From an uncultured Lachnospiraceae bacterium (GTDB lineage: Bacteria; Bacillota; Clostridia; Lachnospirales; Lachnospiraceae), in NCBI GenBank assembly GCA_910588285.1, contig CAJUQB010000031.1:1-48651 (forward strand): a DNA stretch of 48,651 bases. The letters are read 5' to 3'. The notes beneath the pieces were generated by a model. The model was not told the origin of the DNA. It saw only the letters and a list, made by a program, of their open reading frames with translations, and did no database searches. The translations under genes were made by a program, and so were the position numbers. Positions 8,174-16,772 of this stretch are shown one piece after another; within the stretch, counting starts at the first letter, position 1, and each line of letters starts with the position of its first letter.

Positions 8174-9976
8174 ATGAGAGTATGTGATTATATTGCCAGC
8201 AAATTATATTCTGTAGGTGTCGAAGATGTTTTTTTAGTTACTGGAGGCGGGTCTATGTTTTTAACAGACGGACTGGCGTGCCACGAAAAAATTGCAACAA
8301 TACCCTGCCTGCACGAGCAGGCAGCTTCTATGGCAGCAATTAGCTATGCCCAATATAGGGATAATTACGGAGCCTGCTTTGTGACCACTGGATGCGGGGG
8401 AACAAATACAGTGACAGGTGTTTTACATGCTTGGCAGGATCACATTCCGGTAATATATGTATCGGGGCAATGTAATCGGAATGAAATGATGACTATCGCA
8501 AAGGTTCCGGTAAGAAATATTGGACAACAGGAAGTGGATATTGTTTCCATTGTCCAATCAATTACGAAGTATGCCGTTACGGTTATGGAACCGGATGATA
8601 TTGTATACCATTTGGAAAAGGCATTATATTTGGCCAAGCAAGGGATGCAGGGGCCTGTTTGGCTGGATATCCCGTTAGATGTGCAGGAAGCAATCATAGA
8701 ACCGGATCAATTGCGTCATTTTGATCCAGCAGAGCTTCCAGCATTAAAGACAATGCCAACGCAAGAAGAATTAGAATGTATTGTAAGTGCTTTAGAGCAT
8801 GCAGAAAGGCCAATTTTTGTTTTGGGTGCAGGCGTGCGCTATGGGGCTGCTGCAGATTTATTCTGGGATTTGGTACATAAATATGGCATTCCTTTTGTCG
8901 GTACAAGAAGAGGATGGGATATTTGCCCGAATACAGATTCTTTACATATAGGTAATGCAGATATCCGCGGTAACCGTTCTGCCAATATGGCGTTGCAGAA
9001 TGCAGACCTTGTAGTCGTGTTTGGAAGCAGACTGTCAATGTTTACTACCGGCTATAATTATGAGCTGTTTGCACGGGGGGCGGAAAAGGTAATCGTCATT
9101 GATATTGATGATCAGGAACACAAAAAGGATACTGTAAAAATCGACCATATTATCAATGCGGATGTCAGAGAGGTCCTCCAACAGCTTCCAGAGTTGAAGC
9201 TGAAGGATATACAATTATGGGCCGACAAGTGTGCTCACTGGAAGAAGATCCTTCCTGTTTTCACAGAGGAGCAGCAGGATGATACAAATGGGATCAGTAA
9301 GTTCGCTTTTATAAATGTATTAAATAAAAATCTAAAGGAAGATAGTGTCATTGTAACAGATGCCGGTGCAACAACAGAAATCCCTATGCAGGCACTGCTA
9401 TTTACATCTGATCGGCAAAGGTATCTCGGAAGCGCTACACAATGCGAAATGGGATATGCCCTGCCGGGAGTCGTAGGAGCCAGTATTGCCAGAAGTAAGG
9501 GAGAGGCTATTTGCATTGTTGGAGACGGAAGCATCCAAATGAATATTCAGGAATTACAGACATGCGTTACGCAGCAGCTTCCTGTAAAAATATTTGTGTG
9601 GAATAATGGCCGATATGCAACCATTTATGGGCATCAGAAGGGGCTGTTTAAAGAACATTTTGTAGGCGTGGACGCTGCTTCCGGAACGGCTTTCCCTGAT
9701 CTGGAGAAGATCGCGTATGCCTATGCAATGAAGTATTATAAAGCAAGTACCTTAGCGGAATTGAATAGCGTGATCCCATCTGTTATGAAGGAAGCAGGAC
9801 CTGTATTATGCGATGTAATCTGCTGGAAGGAAGAAACAAATCCAATGGTAAAAGCCCAATTGCGTATGTCGGATGGAAGCAGGATCGCTTTACCTCCAGA
9901 AGATATGTTTCCGCCGATTGACCGCGAGCTGTTTGCAAAAGAAATGCTTATAGAGCCAATAAAATGGTGGGAATAA
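8174..9976 (+). CDS. Thiamine-diphosphate-dependent enzyme of the acetolactate-synthase fold
   Basis: Three-domain ThDP enzyme, 600 residues, with domain order PYR, central, PP. The catalytic Glu lies in CLHEQAASMAA (E48). The ThDP/Mg motif is VGDGS (G450-D451-G452) followed about 25 residues later by NN (about 477-478). TTGCGGTNTVTG and WLDIPLDVQ are typical of acetolactate synthase, pyruvate oxidase and related enzymes. It is probably not the housekeeping acetolactate synthase, because it sits in a polysaccharide operon with GGAGGT before its ATG and has no small subunit or other ilv genes. YerE, which adds a two-carbon unit from pyruvate to a keto-sugar in yersiniose synthesis, belongs to this superfamily. 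An alternative is a 2-oxoacid decarboxylase serving the aldolase at 11225. Confidence 0.88.
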   Translation: MRVCDYIASKLYSVGVEDVFLVTGGGSMFLTDGLACHEKIATIPCLHEQAASMAAISYAQYRDNYGACFVTTGCGGTNTVTGVLHAWQDHIPVIYVSGQCNRNEMMTIAKVPVRNIGQQEVDIVSIVQSITKYAVTVMEPDDIVYHLEKALYLAKQGMQGPVWLDIPLDVQEAIIEPDQLRHFDPAELPALKTMPTQEELECIVSALEHAERPIFVLGAGVRYGAAADLFWDLVHKYGIPFVGTRRGWDICPNTDSLHIGNADIRGNRSANMALQNADLVVVFGSRLSMFTTGYNYELFARGAEKVIVIDIDDQEHKKDTVKIDHIINADVREVLQQLPELKLKDIQLWADKCAHWKKILPVFTEEQQDDTNGISKFAFINVLNKNLKEDSVIVTDAGATTEIPMQALLFTSDRQRYLGSATQCEMGYALPGVVGASIARSKGEAICIVGDGSIQMNIQELQTCVTQQLPVKIFVWNNGRYATIYGHQKGLFKEHFVGVDAASGTAFPDLEKIAYAYAMKYYKASTLAELNSVIPSVMKEAGPVLCDVICWKEETNPMVKAQLRMSDGSRIALPPEDMFPPIDRELFAKEMLIEPIKWWE

Positions 9977-10002
9977 AGTAAGAAGAAAACTGGGGAGCAG
10001 TA

Positions 10003-11238
10003 ATGAACGTGAAGAAAAAGATGTTGAATTTTATACGTATTTTCAGACCGATATACGTTCCGGTTTGTACACTGATTAGAAGATTATTTAGCAATACCAG
10101 TATTGTATTTTGCACATGTAAGTTTATACGTAGAATATCAAATCCTAATTTTCGCAGCTATTTGTCCCAATACAGAAATCCGGTGGAGTTAAGTGATCCG
10201 GCGTTAGCAAGCCATCCGATCATCAATATGCCAGTACATGTATTAGGACCTAAAAATAAGGGGAAGGTCATAATGCTATTGGAAAATCAAACATATCATG
10301 GAGGCTTTTGCGCAATATGGATTTATTATTTGAATCGACTATCTTTTTCCGATAAGATGGGCCTTTGCCACGTTATTAATTGGAATCAAAGTGATTTTTA
10401 TCAGGAAGACCATCCCGTAAATGGAGCAGAAAGTGTTTTCGAATATTATTTTCAGCAGCCATGTGGCATTAGTCTGGCAGAGGCCCGAGAGAGTGCTTGT
10501 GTTGTATATGATTGGAATAATCCGGAGTTTGGCTATGATGATGTGTTCCATGTTGGTGGTGCGACTGATTATCGCTTTACAAGTGAGGATATTGAGAAAT
10601 TTGCCAAAATTCAGCGCAAGTATATCAAATTACATCCTAAGCTTCAAAAATCCATTGACGCACAGATTGAACGCTTGTTTTGTGGGCACAAGGTTGTGCT
10701 TGGAGTACATGCAAGAGGGGCTGATACAAAGATCGGATATAAAAACCATCCGTTGATAGTTACAGCGGAAGATTACATAGAAAAAACAGAAGAGCTGGCG
10801 AAACGCATAAAGGCTGAGTTGATTTTTTTAGCAACGGATGATCAGGAAATGCTGGAACTGTTTAGAGATAGGTTTGGGGATAAGCTTATCTACTATGATG
10901 ATGTGGTCCGATCAAGCAGTACCGTTATGAGCTGTTTTATAAAAAAAGAGAGAACAGACCATCATTACCTTTTGGGCCTGGAAATTATCAGAGATGTCTA
11001 TACGTTAGCTGCATGTCAGGGCTTTGTTTGTGGTATGAGCTATGTGGGTATGGTCGTTCAGGTGTTAAAACGGGCCAACAATCAAAAATTCAGAGCATTT
11101 TACCGTATATTTAAAGGTTTGAGAAAAGATGGCATAGAATTAACAGATTCAAATGCCAGAAAGAAGATAAGTGATCAGTGGAATAAAGAACTTAATCAAG
11201 GAAATGATGAAAAGGAAATAGAAAATGAAAACAATTAA
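10003..11238 (+). CDS. FUT8/NodZ-like glycosyltransferase, predicted fucosyltransferase, paralogue 2
   Basis: Clear paralogue of the protein encoded at 4095. Both have GGFCA-WIY-LNRL, EYYFQQP, VHARGAD (about residues 235-241 here), NHP, IFLATDD, EIIRDVYT and a C-terminal DQWNKEL/EIWNKEL. It belongs to the GT-B fucosyltransferase superfamily by motif order, with a conserved H-x-R at H236/R238. It may transfer a second fucose or a different deoxy sugar. The RBS GGGGAG lies well placed before the ATG. The last 14 bases overlap the next gene, so the two are probably translationally coupled, tying this transferase to the aldolase module. The hydrophobic-basic N-terminus may bind the membrane. Confidence 0.7.
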   Translation: MNVKKKMLNFIRIFRPIYVPVCTLIRRLFSNTSIVFCTCKFIRRISNPNFRSYLSQYRNPVELSDPALASHPIINMPVHVLGPKNKGKVIMLLENQTYHGGFCAIWIYYLNRLSFSDKMGLCHVINWNQSDFYQEDHPVNGAESVFEYYFQQPCGISLAEARESACVVYDWNNPEFGYDDVFHVGGATDYRFTSEDIEKFAKIQRKYIKLHPKLQKSIDAQIERLFCGHKVVLGVHARGADTKIGYKNHPLIVTAEDYIEKTEELAKRIKAELIFLATDDQEMLELFRDRFGDKLIYYDDVVRSSSTVMSCFIKKERTDHHYLLGLEIIRDVYTLAACQGFVCGMSYVGMVVQVLKRANNQKFRAFYRIFKGLRKDGIELTDSNARKKISDQWNKELNQGNDEKEIENENN

Positions 11239-12241
11239 TATACTTGATTGCACATTACGGGACGGCGGCTACGTCAATAACTGGGAATTTGATAATGAAA
11301 CAGCCAAAAAAATTATAAGTTCTATTTATAACAGCGGTATTAGGTATATTGAAATCGGCATTTTAGGCAATGGATGCATTGCCGGAAAAAGTACAAAGTT
11401 TTCAACCTTTGATGAAATGAGGCCTTTGTTAGAGGAGAGAAAGCCAGACTGCCATTATGCAGTTATGATTAACCAGGCGGAAGCGTCCAAGTTCGTAATT
11501 CCGCCAAAATCAGAGGATACCGTTGACATCATTCGGCTGGCATATTTTAAGAGAGAGCTGAAGGATGCCCTGACATTCGCCTGTGAGCTTAAGGAAAAGG
11601 GCTACACGGTTTTTCTTCAGGCAATGGCAACATTCATGTATTCTGATACAGAACTGAAGGATATGATAGAAGAAATAAACCGGATAAAACCGGCGGCATT
11701 TTATATGGTGGACAGCTTTAGTAATATGTATCCAGGAGATATTGAAATTCTGGAAAACAAAATATTGAGGGGATTGAGTCCTGAAATAGAGTTTGGTTTT
11801 CACGCGCATAACAATCTCCAGCTGGCCTTTGCAAATGTTCTTGCATTTATATCAACAGAAACAAACAGGACCTTGTTTGTAGATGGAAGCATCTATGGCA
11901 TGGGCCGCGGCGCCGGCAATGTTCCTGTAGAGCTTCTTATGGAGTATTTGAATAAAGAAAAAATACAGTTTGACATATCGTATATTTTAGAGGCTTTCCA
12001 AAATTATTTGAAGCCTGTATTTCACCAGTTTTATTGGGGGTATGCCCACCCCTATTTTCTGACAGCTGCAAAGGATATGAATTCCGTATATAGCTGGTAT
12101 TTGGGAAATAACGGCATAGCGGATATTTTAATGCTGAACAAAGCCTTAGACGCCATTCCGGAGGAGTGTAAATATACGCTCATGCGCGGAGAGGCAGACC
12201 GCATATTAGCAGGATTACAGGAGGGGTCGCATGACATCTAG
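11225..12241 (+). CDS. DRE-TIM metallolyase, pyruvate-type aldolase (4-hydroxy-2-oxovalerate aldolase-like)
   Basis: HMGL-like TIM-barrel aldolase. The N-terminal signature LDCTLRDGGY (D8, R12, D13), the metal-binding FHAHNN (H193, H195) and DGSIYGMGRGAGN are all present. Family members make or break C-C bonds with pyruvate enolate and need a divalent metal. Length is 338 residues. No acetaldehyde dehydrogenase partner is nearby, which argues against the aromatic-degradation role of DmpG/MhpE. It overlaps the genes on both sides (14 and 11 bases) and lies next to a ThDP enzyme and a split transketolase, so I infer a role in building a carbon chain for the polysaccharide. The acceptor aldehyde is unknown. 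Confidence 0.85.
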   Translation: MKTINILDCTLRDGGYVNNWEFDNETAKKIISSIYNSGIRYIEIGILGNGCIAGKSTKFSTFDEMRPLLEERKPDCHYAVMINQAEASKFVIPPKSEDTVDIIRLAYFKRELKDALTFACELKEKGYTVFLQAMATFMYSDTELKDMIEEINRIKPAAFYMVDSFSNMYPGDIEILENKILRGLSPEIEFGFHAHNNLQLAFANVLAFISTETNRTLFVDGSIYGMGRGAGNVPVELLMEYLNKEKIQFDISYILEAFQNYLKPVFHQFYWGYAHPYFLTAAKDMNSVYSWYLGNNGIADILMLNKALDAIPEECKYTLMRGEADRILAGLQEGSHDI

Positions 12242-13031
12242 CGCTAAACTGCTGCGAAAAATGGTTCTGGAAATGGCCTGCGATGGCGGAAATGCAAATT
12301 TGCAGAGTGTATTTTCCTCCATAGACATCATTGATGTTTTATATGAAAAAATTTTACATATCAGCCCATATGACGCTGACAGCCCTCAGCGGGATTACTT
12401 TGTTTTAAGCAAGGGGCAGGCTACCATGGGGCTTTTGGCAAAGCTTGCAGGACGAGGCTTCTTCCCAGAGGAGGAATTGAGAACGGCATGCCGGCTGGAT
12501 TCCAGGATTAGTATGCAGGCTGACAGGACAAAGCTTCCGGGAGTGGAGATATCTGCGGGAAGTCTGGGGCACGGGTTTCCGATCGCAGTGGGAATTGCCT
12601 GGGGAAACAAGCTGGCCGGCCGCTGCAGCAATGTATATGTATTGGCTGGCGATGGAGAAATGAATGAAGGAACCATGTGGGAGGCAGCCCTGTTTGCGGC
12701 AAGTGAAAAGCTCCATCATTTGGTGTTAATCATTGATGATAATTCTTCCCTGCAGGCAATGCTTGATGTTGGAGATCTTGGAGAAAAACTGAAGGCCTTT
12801 GGATTTGATGTGAAATATGTGGATGGCCATCAGGAGGAAGCATTGCTCCATACGCTCCAAGGCTTAAGCGGCGAAAGGCCCCATGCGGTTATTGCGAAAA
12901 CGGTTCGGGGTTATGGAGCCAGGACACTCATGACAGACAATACATGGTTTCACAGAGCGCCGACAAAGGAAGAACTAAAATCATTACAGGAAGAAGTTGA
13001 TCGGTTTGACGAAGAAAAACTGTCCATATAG
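12231..13031 (+). CDS. Transketolase-like N-terminal (ThDP-binding) subunit
   Basis: ThDP-binding half of a two-subunit transketolase-like enzyme. GSLGHG, the ThDP motif GDGEMNEG (G140-D141-G142) and a later IIDDN (N171) are visible. SKGQATMGLLAKL matches the position of the usual SKGHA motif, but His is replaced by Gln. The 266 residues are typical of split N-terminal halves. The partner half is encoded at 13554, after a NUDIX gene, an unusual order. The enzyme would move a two-carbon ketol unit between sugars. Gene overlaps on both sides suggest a tightly coupled module with the aldolase. It may act on sugars special to this polysaccharide rather than in the pentose phosphate pathway. Confidence 0.87.
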   Translation: MTSSAKLLRKMVLEMACDGGNANLQSVFSSIDIIDVLYEKILHISPYDADSPQRDYFVLSKGQATMGLLAKLAGRGFFPEEELRTACRLDSRISMQADRTKLPGVEISAGSLGHGFPIAVGIAWGNKLAGRCSNVYVLAGDGEMNEGTMWEAALFAASEKLHHLVLIIDDNSSLQAMLDVGDLGEKLKAFGFDVKYVDGHQEEALLHTLQGLSGERPHAVIAKTVRGYGARTLMTDNTWFHRAPTKEELKSLQEEVDRFDEEKLSI

Positions 13032-13542
13032 GATTGTAGACTCTGAAATCCACAGAATTGGCCGCGTTACGGTGGTGAAGGATACGATTCAGGTTGCTGG
13101 AGAAAACCACCCTTATACATATGTCATCCATGCAGACAGTGTTTGTATCCTTCCGATTTTTAATGGGAAGGTTGTGGCGATTGAACAATACCGGCATACC
13201 TTAGATCAATGGATGCTTGAGCTTCCGGCAGGAGGAATTGATGATCAGGAAAGCAGTGAAGTGGCTGCGAGAAGAGAACTTCGGGAGGAAACCGGGTTTG
13301 AGGCTGGGGAGCTTGTCTATTTAGGGGAATATTTTATGAATCAGGGCATTTCTTCGGCAAGGTGTGACTTATATTTCACAGAATGTACCGGAGAAACGAA
13401 GAGCCATAAAGAAGCGACGGAGCTGATCCGGACAAAATTAATACCAATAGATGAATTTGATCAAATGGTATATAACAACGAATTTAAGCTGCTGATTGGC
13501 CTGACTGGCTGGCATCAGGCCCGAAAACGCGGATTAGTATAG
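12997..13542 (+). CDS. NUDIX hydrolase (ADP-ribose pyrophosphatase-like)
   Basis: The canonical NUDIX box G-x5-E-x7-REL-x-EE-x-GF is complete at residues 79-101, and LELPAGG just before it is typical of the ADP-sugar pyrophosphatase group. QYRHTLDQWMLELPAGG also resembles NudF-like proteins. The likely start is TTG at 12997, with AGGAAG directly upstream; it overlaps the transketolase N-half by 35 bases. Other in-frame starts (TTG at 13006) are possible. The gene sits between the two transketolase halves. It might hydrolyse a nucleotide sugar or simply be housekeeping; the substrate cannot be inferred. Length of 181 residues is normal. Confidence 0.86.
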   Translation: MIGLTKKNCPYRIVDSEIHRIGRVTVVKDTIQVAGENHPYTYVIHADSVCILPIFNGKVVAIEQYRHTLDQWMLELPAGGIDDQESSEVAARRELREETGFEAGELVYLGEYFMNQGISSARCDLYFTECTGETKSHKEATELIRTKLIPIDEFDQMVYNNEFKLLIGLTGWHQARKRGLV

Positions 13543-13553
13543 GAGATATCATT

Positions 13554-14432
13554 TTGAGAAAAGCAATGAAAAGCAGTGTTCTGCGAATGCTGCAGAATCA
13601 TAAAAATACCATGCTGATATTAATTGATATCGGTGCCTTTGGATTTCGGCAAAGCATGGGAGAATACCCTGACCAGATTAAAAATATTGGGATTTTTGAA
13701 CCTGGAACAATAAGTATAGCGGCAGGCTTGGCCATATCCGGCATTGTCCCAACCGTGTATGGGATTTCACCCTTTATCGTACAGCGGTCTTTGGAGCAAT
13801 TAAAGCTGAATTTTGTATATCAGAAAGTGGGGGGAAACTTTATTACAACCGGGGCTTCTTACGATTTTTCTGAACTGGGATATTCCCATTATTGTCCGGA
13901 GGATGTGGATACCTTGAAGACGCTTCCAGGGATGGAAATTATAGTTCCGGGTACTCCGAAGCAATTTGAGACATTGTTTGCAGAATGCTGTATGAATGGA
14001 CATCCCAGCTATTTCCGGATGACGGATTATGGCGGAAAAGCAGATATTCCTGTTTCCTTCGGAAAGGCAGCCGTTATAAAGAAGGGGGCAAAGGCGACGG
14101 TTATTGCTTTTGCCGAGATGCTGGATGCTGTAATGGAAGCGACAATGGATCTTGATGTTACCATATTATATTACACAACAGCAGAGCCCTTTGACAAGGA
14201 AACACTGCGGAATCATATTGCCGGAGGAAAAATTTTTATATGCTCTCCCTTTTATGAAGGAACATTTGCCCATGACATAGCCCTGGCTGTCAAAGGGGCC
14301 CATGTGAAGAGTGATGAGCTGGCAGTGCCGAGGAATGTAATCCGTTCCTATGGTACGAAGCCGGAAAAGGATCAGTGCTTTGGATTGACAAGCGTGAATA
14401 TTAGAAACAGGCTTATGGCATTGATTCACTAA
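13554..14432 (+). CDS. Transketolase-like C-terminal (pyrimidine-binding) subunit
   Basis: Partner of the N-terminal half at 12231. It covers the Pyr and C-terminal domains of transketolase in 292 residues. The usual GIAEQNM motif is changed to GIFEPGT (residues 46-52): the catalytic Glu (E49) is kept but Gln-Asn become Pro-Gly. AAGLA and a PGTPKQFETLF segment follow as in the family. The start is TTG at 13554, with AGGAGA seven bases upstream. The altered motif and separation by a NUDIX gene set it apart from housekeeping split transketolases. Altered substrate choice is an inference, not shown. Confidence 0.85.
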   Translation: MRKAMKSSVLRMLQNHKNTMLILIDIGAFGFRQSMGEYPDQIKNIGIFEPGTISIAAGLAISGIVPTVYGISPFIVQRSLEQLKLNFVYQKVGGNFITTGASYDFSELGYSHYCPEDVDTLKTLPGMEIIVPGTPKQFETLFAECCMNGHPSYFRMTDYGGKADIPVSFGKAAVIKKGAKATVIAFAEMLDAVMEATMDLDVTILYYTTAEPFDKETLRNHIAGGKIFICSPFYEGTFAHDIALAVKGAHVKSDELAVPRNVIRSYGTKPEKDQCFGLTSVNIRNRLMALIH

Positions 14433-14456
14433 ATATGCACTGACAGAGGACAGGAA

Positions 14457-15770
14457 ATGAATATTATATTATTATCCGGGGGATCCGGAAAGCGGCTGTG
14501 GCCCTTATCCAACGATATCCGTTCCAAACAGTTCATTAAAATATTTAAGACAGAAGATGGCTATGAATCCATGGTTCAGAGAGTTTATCGGCAAATATGC
14601 AGTGTAGATAAAAATGCTGTTGTGACAGTTGCAACCTCTAAGGCGCAGATATCAGCATTGCATAATCAGCTGGGCGATAAGATCGGGATATCTGCCGAGC
14701 CATGCAGGCGTGATACATTCCCTGCAATCGTTTTGGCCACCTCTTATCTGCATGATGTACAGGGCGTATCTGAGGATGAGGTTGTCATTGTATGTCCGGT
14801 GGATCCATTTGTTACGGAAGACTATTTTAAAGCCTTGTATCATTTGGGAAAGCAGGCGGAAAAAGGTGAGGCAAATCTTGTTTTAATGGGGATAGAACCC
14901 ACCTATCCCAGTGAAAAATACGGATATATTATCCCTGCATCAAATGAGGAGGTCAGCGACGTAATTACATTTCAGGAAAAGCCGGATGTAAAAACAGCAG
15001 AAGGCTATCTTTCCCGCGGAGCCTTGTGGAATGGAGGGGTTTTTGCCTACAAAATCAGTTATGTATTAGATCAGGCGCATAAGTTCATAGATTTCAGAGA
15101 CTATCAGGATCTGTATCAAACATATGATACCCTTGAAAAGATCAGCTTTGACTATGCTGTGGTAGAGAATGAGAAAAAGATACAGGTTATGCGCTTTGGC
15201 GGACAGTGGAAGGATCTGGGTACCTGGAATACGCTGACGGAAGCAATGGAGGGAGAAATCATTGGAAAAGGGATTCAGAACGAAGACTGCCAGGGGGTCC
15301 ACATTATCAATGAATTGGGGATTCCCGTATTGGCCATGGGACTTCACGATGTGGTGATTTCAGCCAGTCCGGAAGGGATCCTTGTGTCAGATAAAGAACA
15401 ATCCAGCTTTATAAAGCCATTTGTAGATTCATTAGACCAACAAATTATGTTTGCCGAGAAATCCTGGGGCAGCTATTTGGTTTTGGATGTAGAACAGGGA
15501 AGCCTGACAATAAAAATAAAATTAAACCCTGGACATTATATGAATTATCATAGCCATAAAAACCGCAATGAGGTATGGGTGGTGATTTCTGGTGAGGGCC
15601 ACACGTATGTGGATGGAATGCGGCAATCTATTCGCGTGGGGGATGTAATTACCATGGAGGCCGGATGCCGCCACACTGTTTTTGCCAAAACAGAGCTGCA
15701 GCTTATTGAAGTACAGTTAGGTGAGGAGATCAGCGTCCATGACAAACAAAAATATGAATTGGAGTGGTAG
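14457..15770 (+). CDS. Mannose-1-phosphate guanylyltransferase with C-terminal cupin domain
   Basis: Makes GDP-D-mannose from mannose-1-phosphate and GTP. The nucleotidyltransferase signature GGSGKRLWPLS is at residues 8-18, with SKQF in place of the usual PKQF and FQEKP further on. The last 110 residues form a cupin (PGHYMNYHSHKNRNEVWVV), like the type II phosphomannose isomerase part of AlgA/ManC proteins. H-S-H, R and E are present, but the consensus is not exact. At 437 residues it is slightly short for the fused family. Because a separate class I isomerase follows, the cupin may be redundant or inactive. Its stop lies inside the next gene. Confidence 0.92.
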   Translation: MNIILLSGGSGKRLWPLSNDIRSKQFIKIFKTEDGYESMVQRVYRQICSVDKNAVVTVATSKAQISALHNQLGDKIGISAEPCRRDTFPAIVLATSYLHDVQGVSEDEVVIVCPVDPFVTEDYFKALYHLGKQAEKGEANLVLMGIEPTYPSEKYGYIIPASNEEVSDVITFQEKPDVKTAEGYLSRGALWNGGVFAYKISYVLDQAHKFIDFRDYQDLYQTYDTLEKISFDYAVVENEKKIQVMRFGGQWKDLGTWNTLTEAMEGEIIGKGIQNEDCQGVHIINELGIPVLAMGLHDVVISASPEGILVSDKEQSSFIKPFVDSLDQQIMFAEKSWGSYLVLDVEQGSLTIKIKLNPGHYMNYHSHKNRNEVWVVISGEGHTYVDGMRQSIRVGDVITMEAGCRHTVFAKTELQLIEVQLGEEISVHDKQKYELEW

Positions 15771-16755
15771 GAAAGCTTTACCATTTATTTTGAAACCAGT
15801 AGGAAAGAATTATTTATGGGGCGGACGACGGCTTCGGGAGGAATTTGGCAAGGATATCGCCATGACACCTCTGGCAGAAACATGGGAGTGCTCTACCCAT
15901 CCGGACGGCCCAAGTATTGTTTCCAGCGGCGAATTTACCGGGCAGACATTGGATCGGGTAATCAAAGAACATCCGGAATTCCTGGGGCGCTATGCCACAG
16001 CAACCGGCCAGCTGCCCATTATCGTGAAGCTGATTGACGCAAAGGAGAATTTATCTGTCCAGGTACATCCGGATGACGATTACGCAAATATTCATGAAAA
16101 TGGGCAGCTGGGCAAGTCCGAAATGTGGTATGTACTGGACGCAAGTCCGGACGCACATTTGGTGTATGGTTTATGGCAGGATCTTGATAAAGATCAACTG
16201 CGGAGCTATATCGCAGACGGCTCCATCGAAAAGTATCTGCAAAAGGTGAACATACATAAAGACGACGTCTTTTATATAGAAGCCGGAACGATTCACGCAA
16301 TCGGTGCAGGGGCTTTAGTAGCAGAAATTCAGGAAAATTCCAATCTGACCTATCGCTTATATGATTATAATCGGATTGATAAAAATGGAAAAAAGAGACA
16401 GCTGCATATAGAAAGGGCATTGGAGGTCGCAAGCCTGGAAAAAATGAGTAAGCCAAAGCAGCCGATGCGCGTCCTGCGTTATGGAAAAGGCTGCGCCAGG
16501 GAATTGCTTTGCCGATGCAAATATTTTGAGGTATGCAGAATGATCGTTAATACGGAGCATAATAGAGAATTGGTTTCTTATTATGCAGATCAAACATCCT
16601 TTCGTGTATTATTCTGTATCAGTGGATGCGGTACCATACTTATGGACCAGGAGCTGCCGCTGCATTTTTTTAAAGGCGACTGTATTTTTTTTCCTGCCAA
16701 CAGCAAGGAAGTCAGAATTCATGGGTATGCACAGTTTTTAGATGTAAAAGGATAA
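15739..16755 (+). CDS. manA: Mannose-6-phosphate isomerase, class I
   Basis: Zinc-dependent cupin enzyme that interconverts fructose-6-phosphate and mannose-6-phosphate, the entry to GDP-mannose. The metal motif VQVHPDD (Q108, H110) is followed by GKSEMWYVLDA, with FYIEAGTIHAIGAG and EIQENSNLTYRLYDYNR further on; all are class I marks. At 338 residues it is like the shorter Bacillus form. I chose ATG at 15739, with GAGGAGA upstream; a GTG at 15721 and an ATG at 15754 also exist. It overlaps the guanylyltransferase gene by 32 bases. Together with 14457 and 20898 it completes GDP-mannose supply. Confidence 0.93.
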   Translation: MTNKNMNWSGRKALPFILKPVGKNYLWGGRRLREEFGKDIAMTPLAETWECSTHPDGPSIVSSGEFTGQTLDRVIKEHPEFLGRYATATGQLPIIVKLIDAKENLSVQVHPDDDYANIHENGQLGKSEMWYVLDASPDAHLVYGLWQDLDKDQLRSYIADGSIEKYLQKVNIHKDDVFYIEAGTIHAIGAGALVAEIQENSNLTYRLYDYNRIDKNGKKRQLHIERALEVASLEKMSKPKQPMRVLRYGKGCARELLCRCKYFEVCRMIVNTEHNRELVSYYADQTSFRVLFCISGCGTILMDQELPLHFFKGDCIFFPANSKEVRIHGYAQFLDVKG

Positions 16756-16772
16756 TGAGGGGGAATGGAACA

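Noticed and set aside
8174..9976. Housekeeping acetolactate synthase (IlvB)
   Set aside because: No small subunit or other ilv genes are nearby and it sits in a polysaccharide operon. The fold agrees but the role is unlikely to be branched-chain amino acid synthesis.
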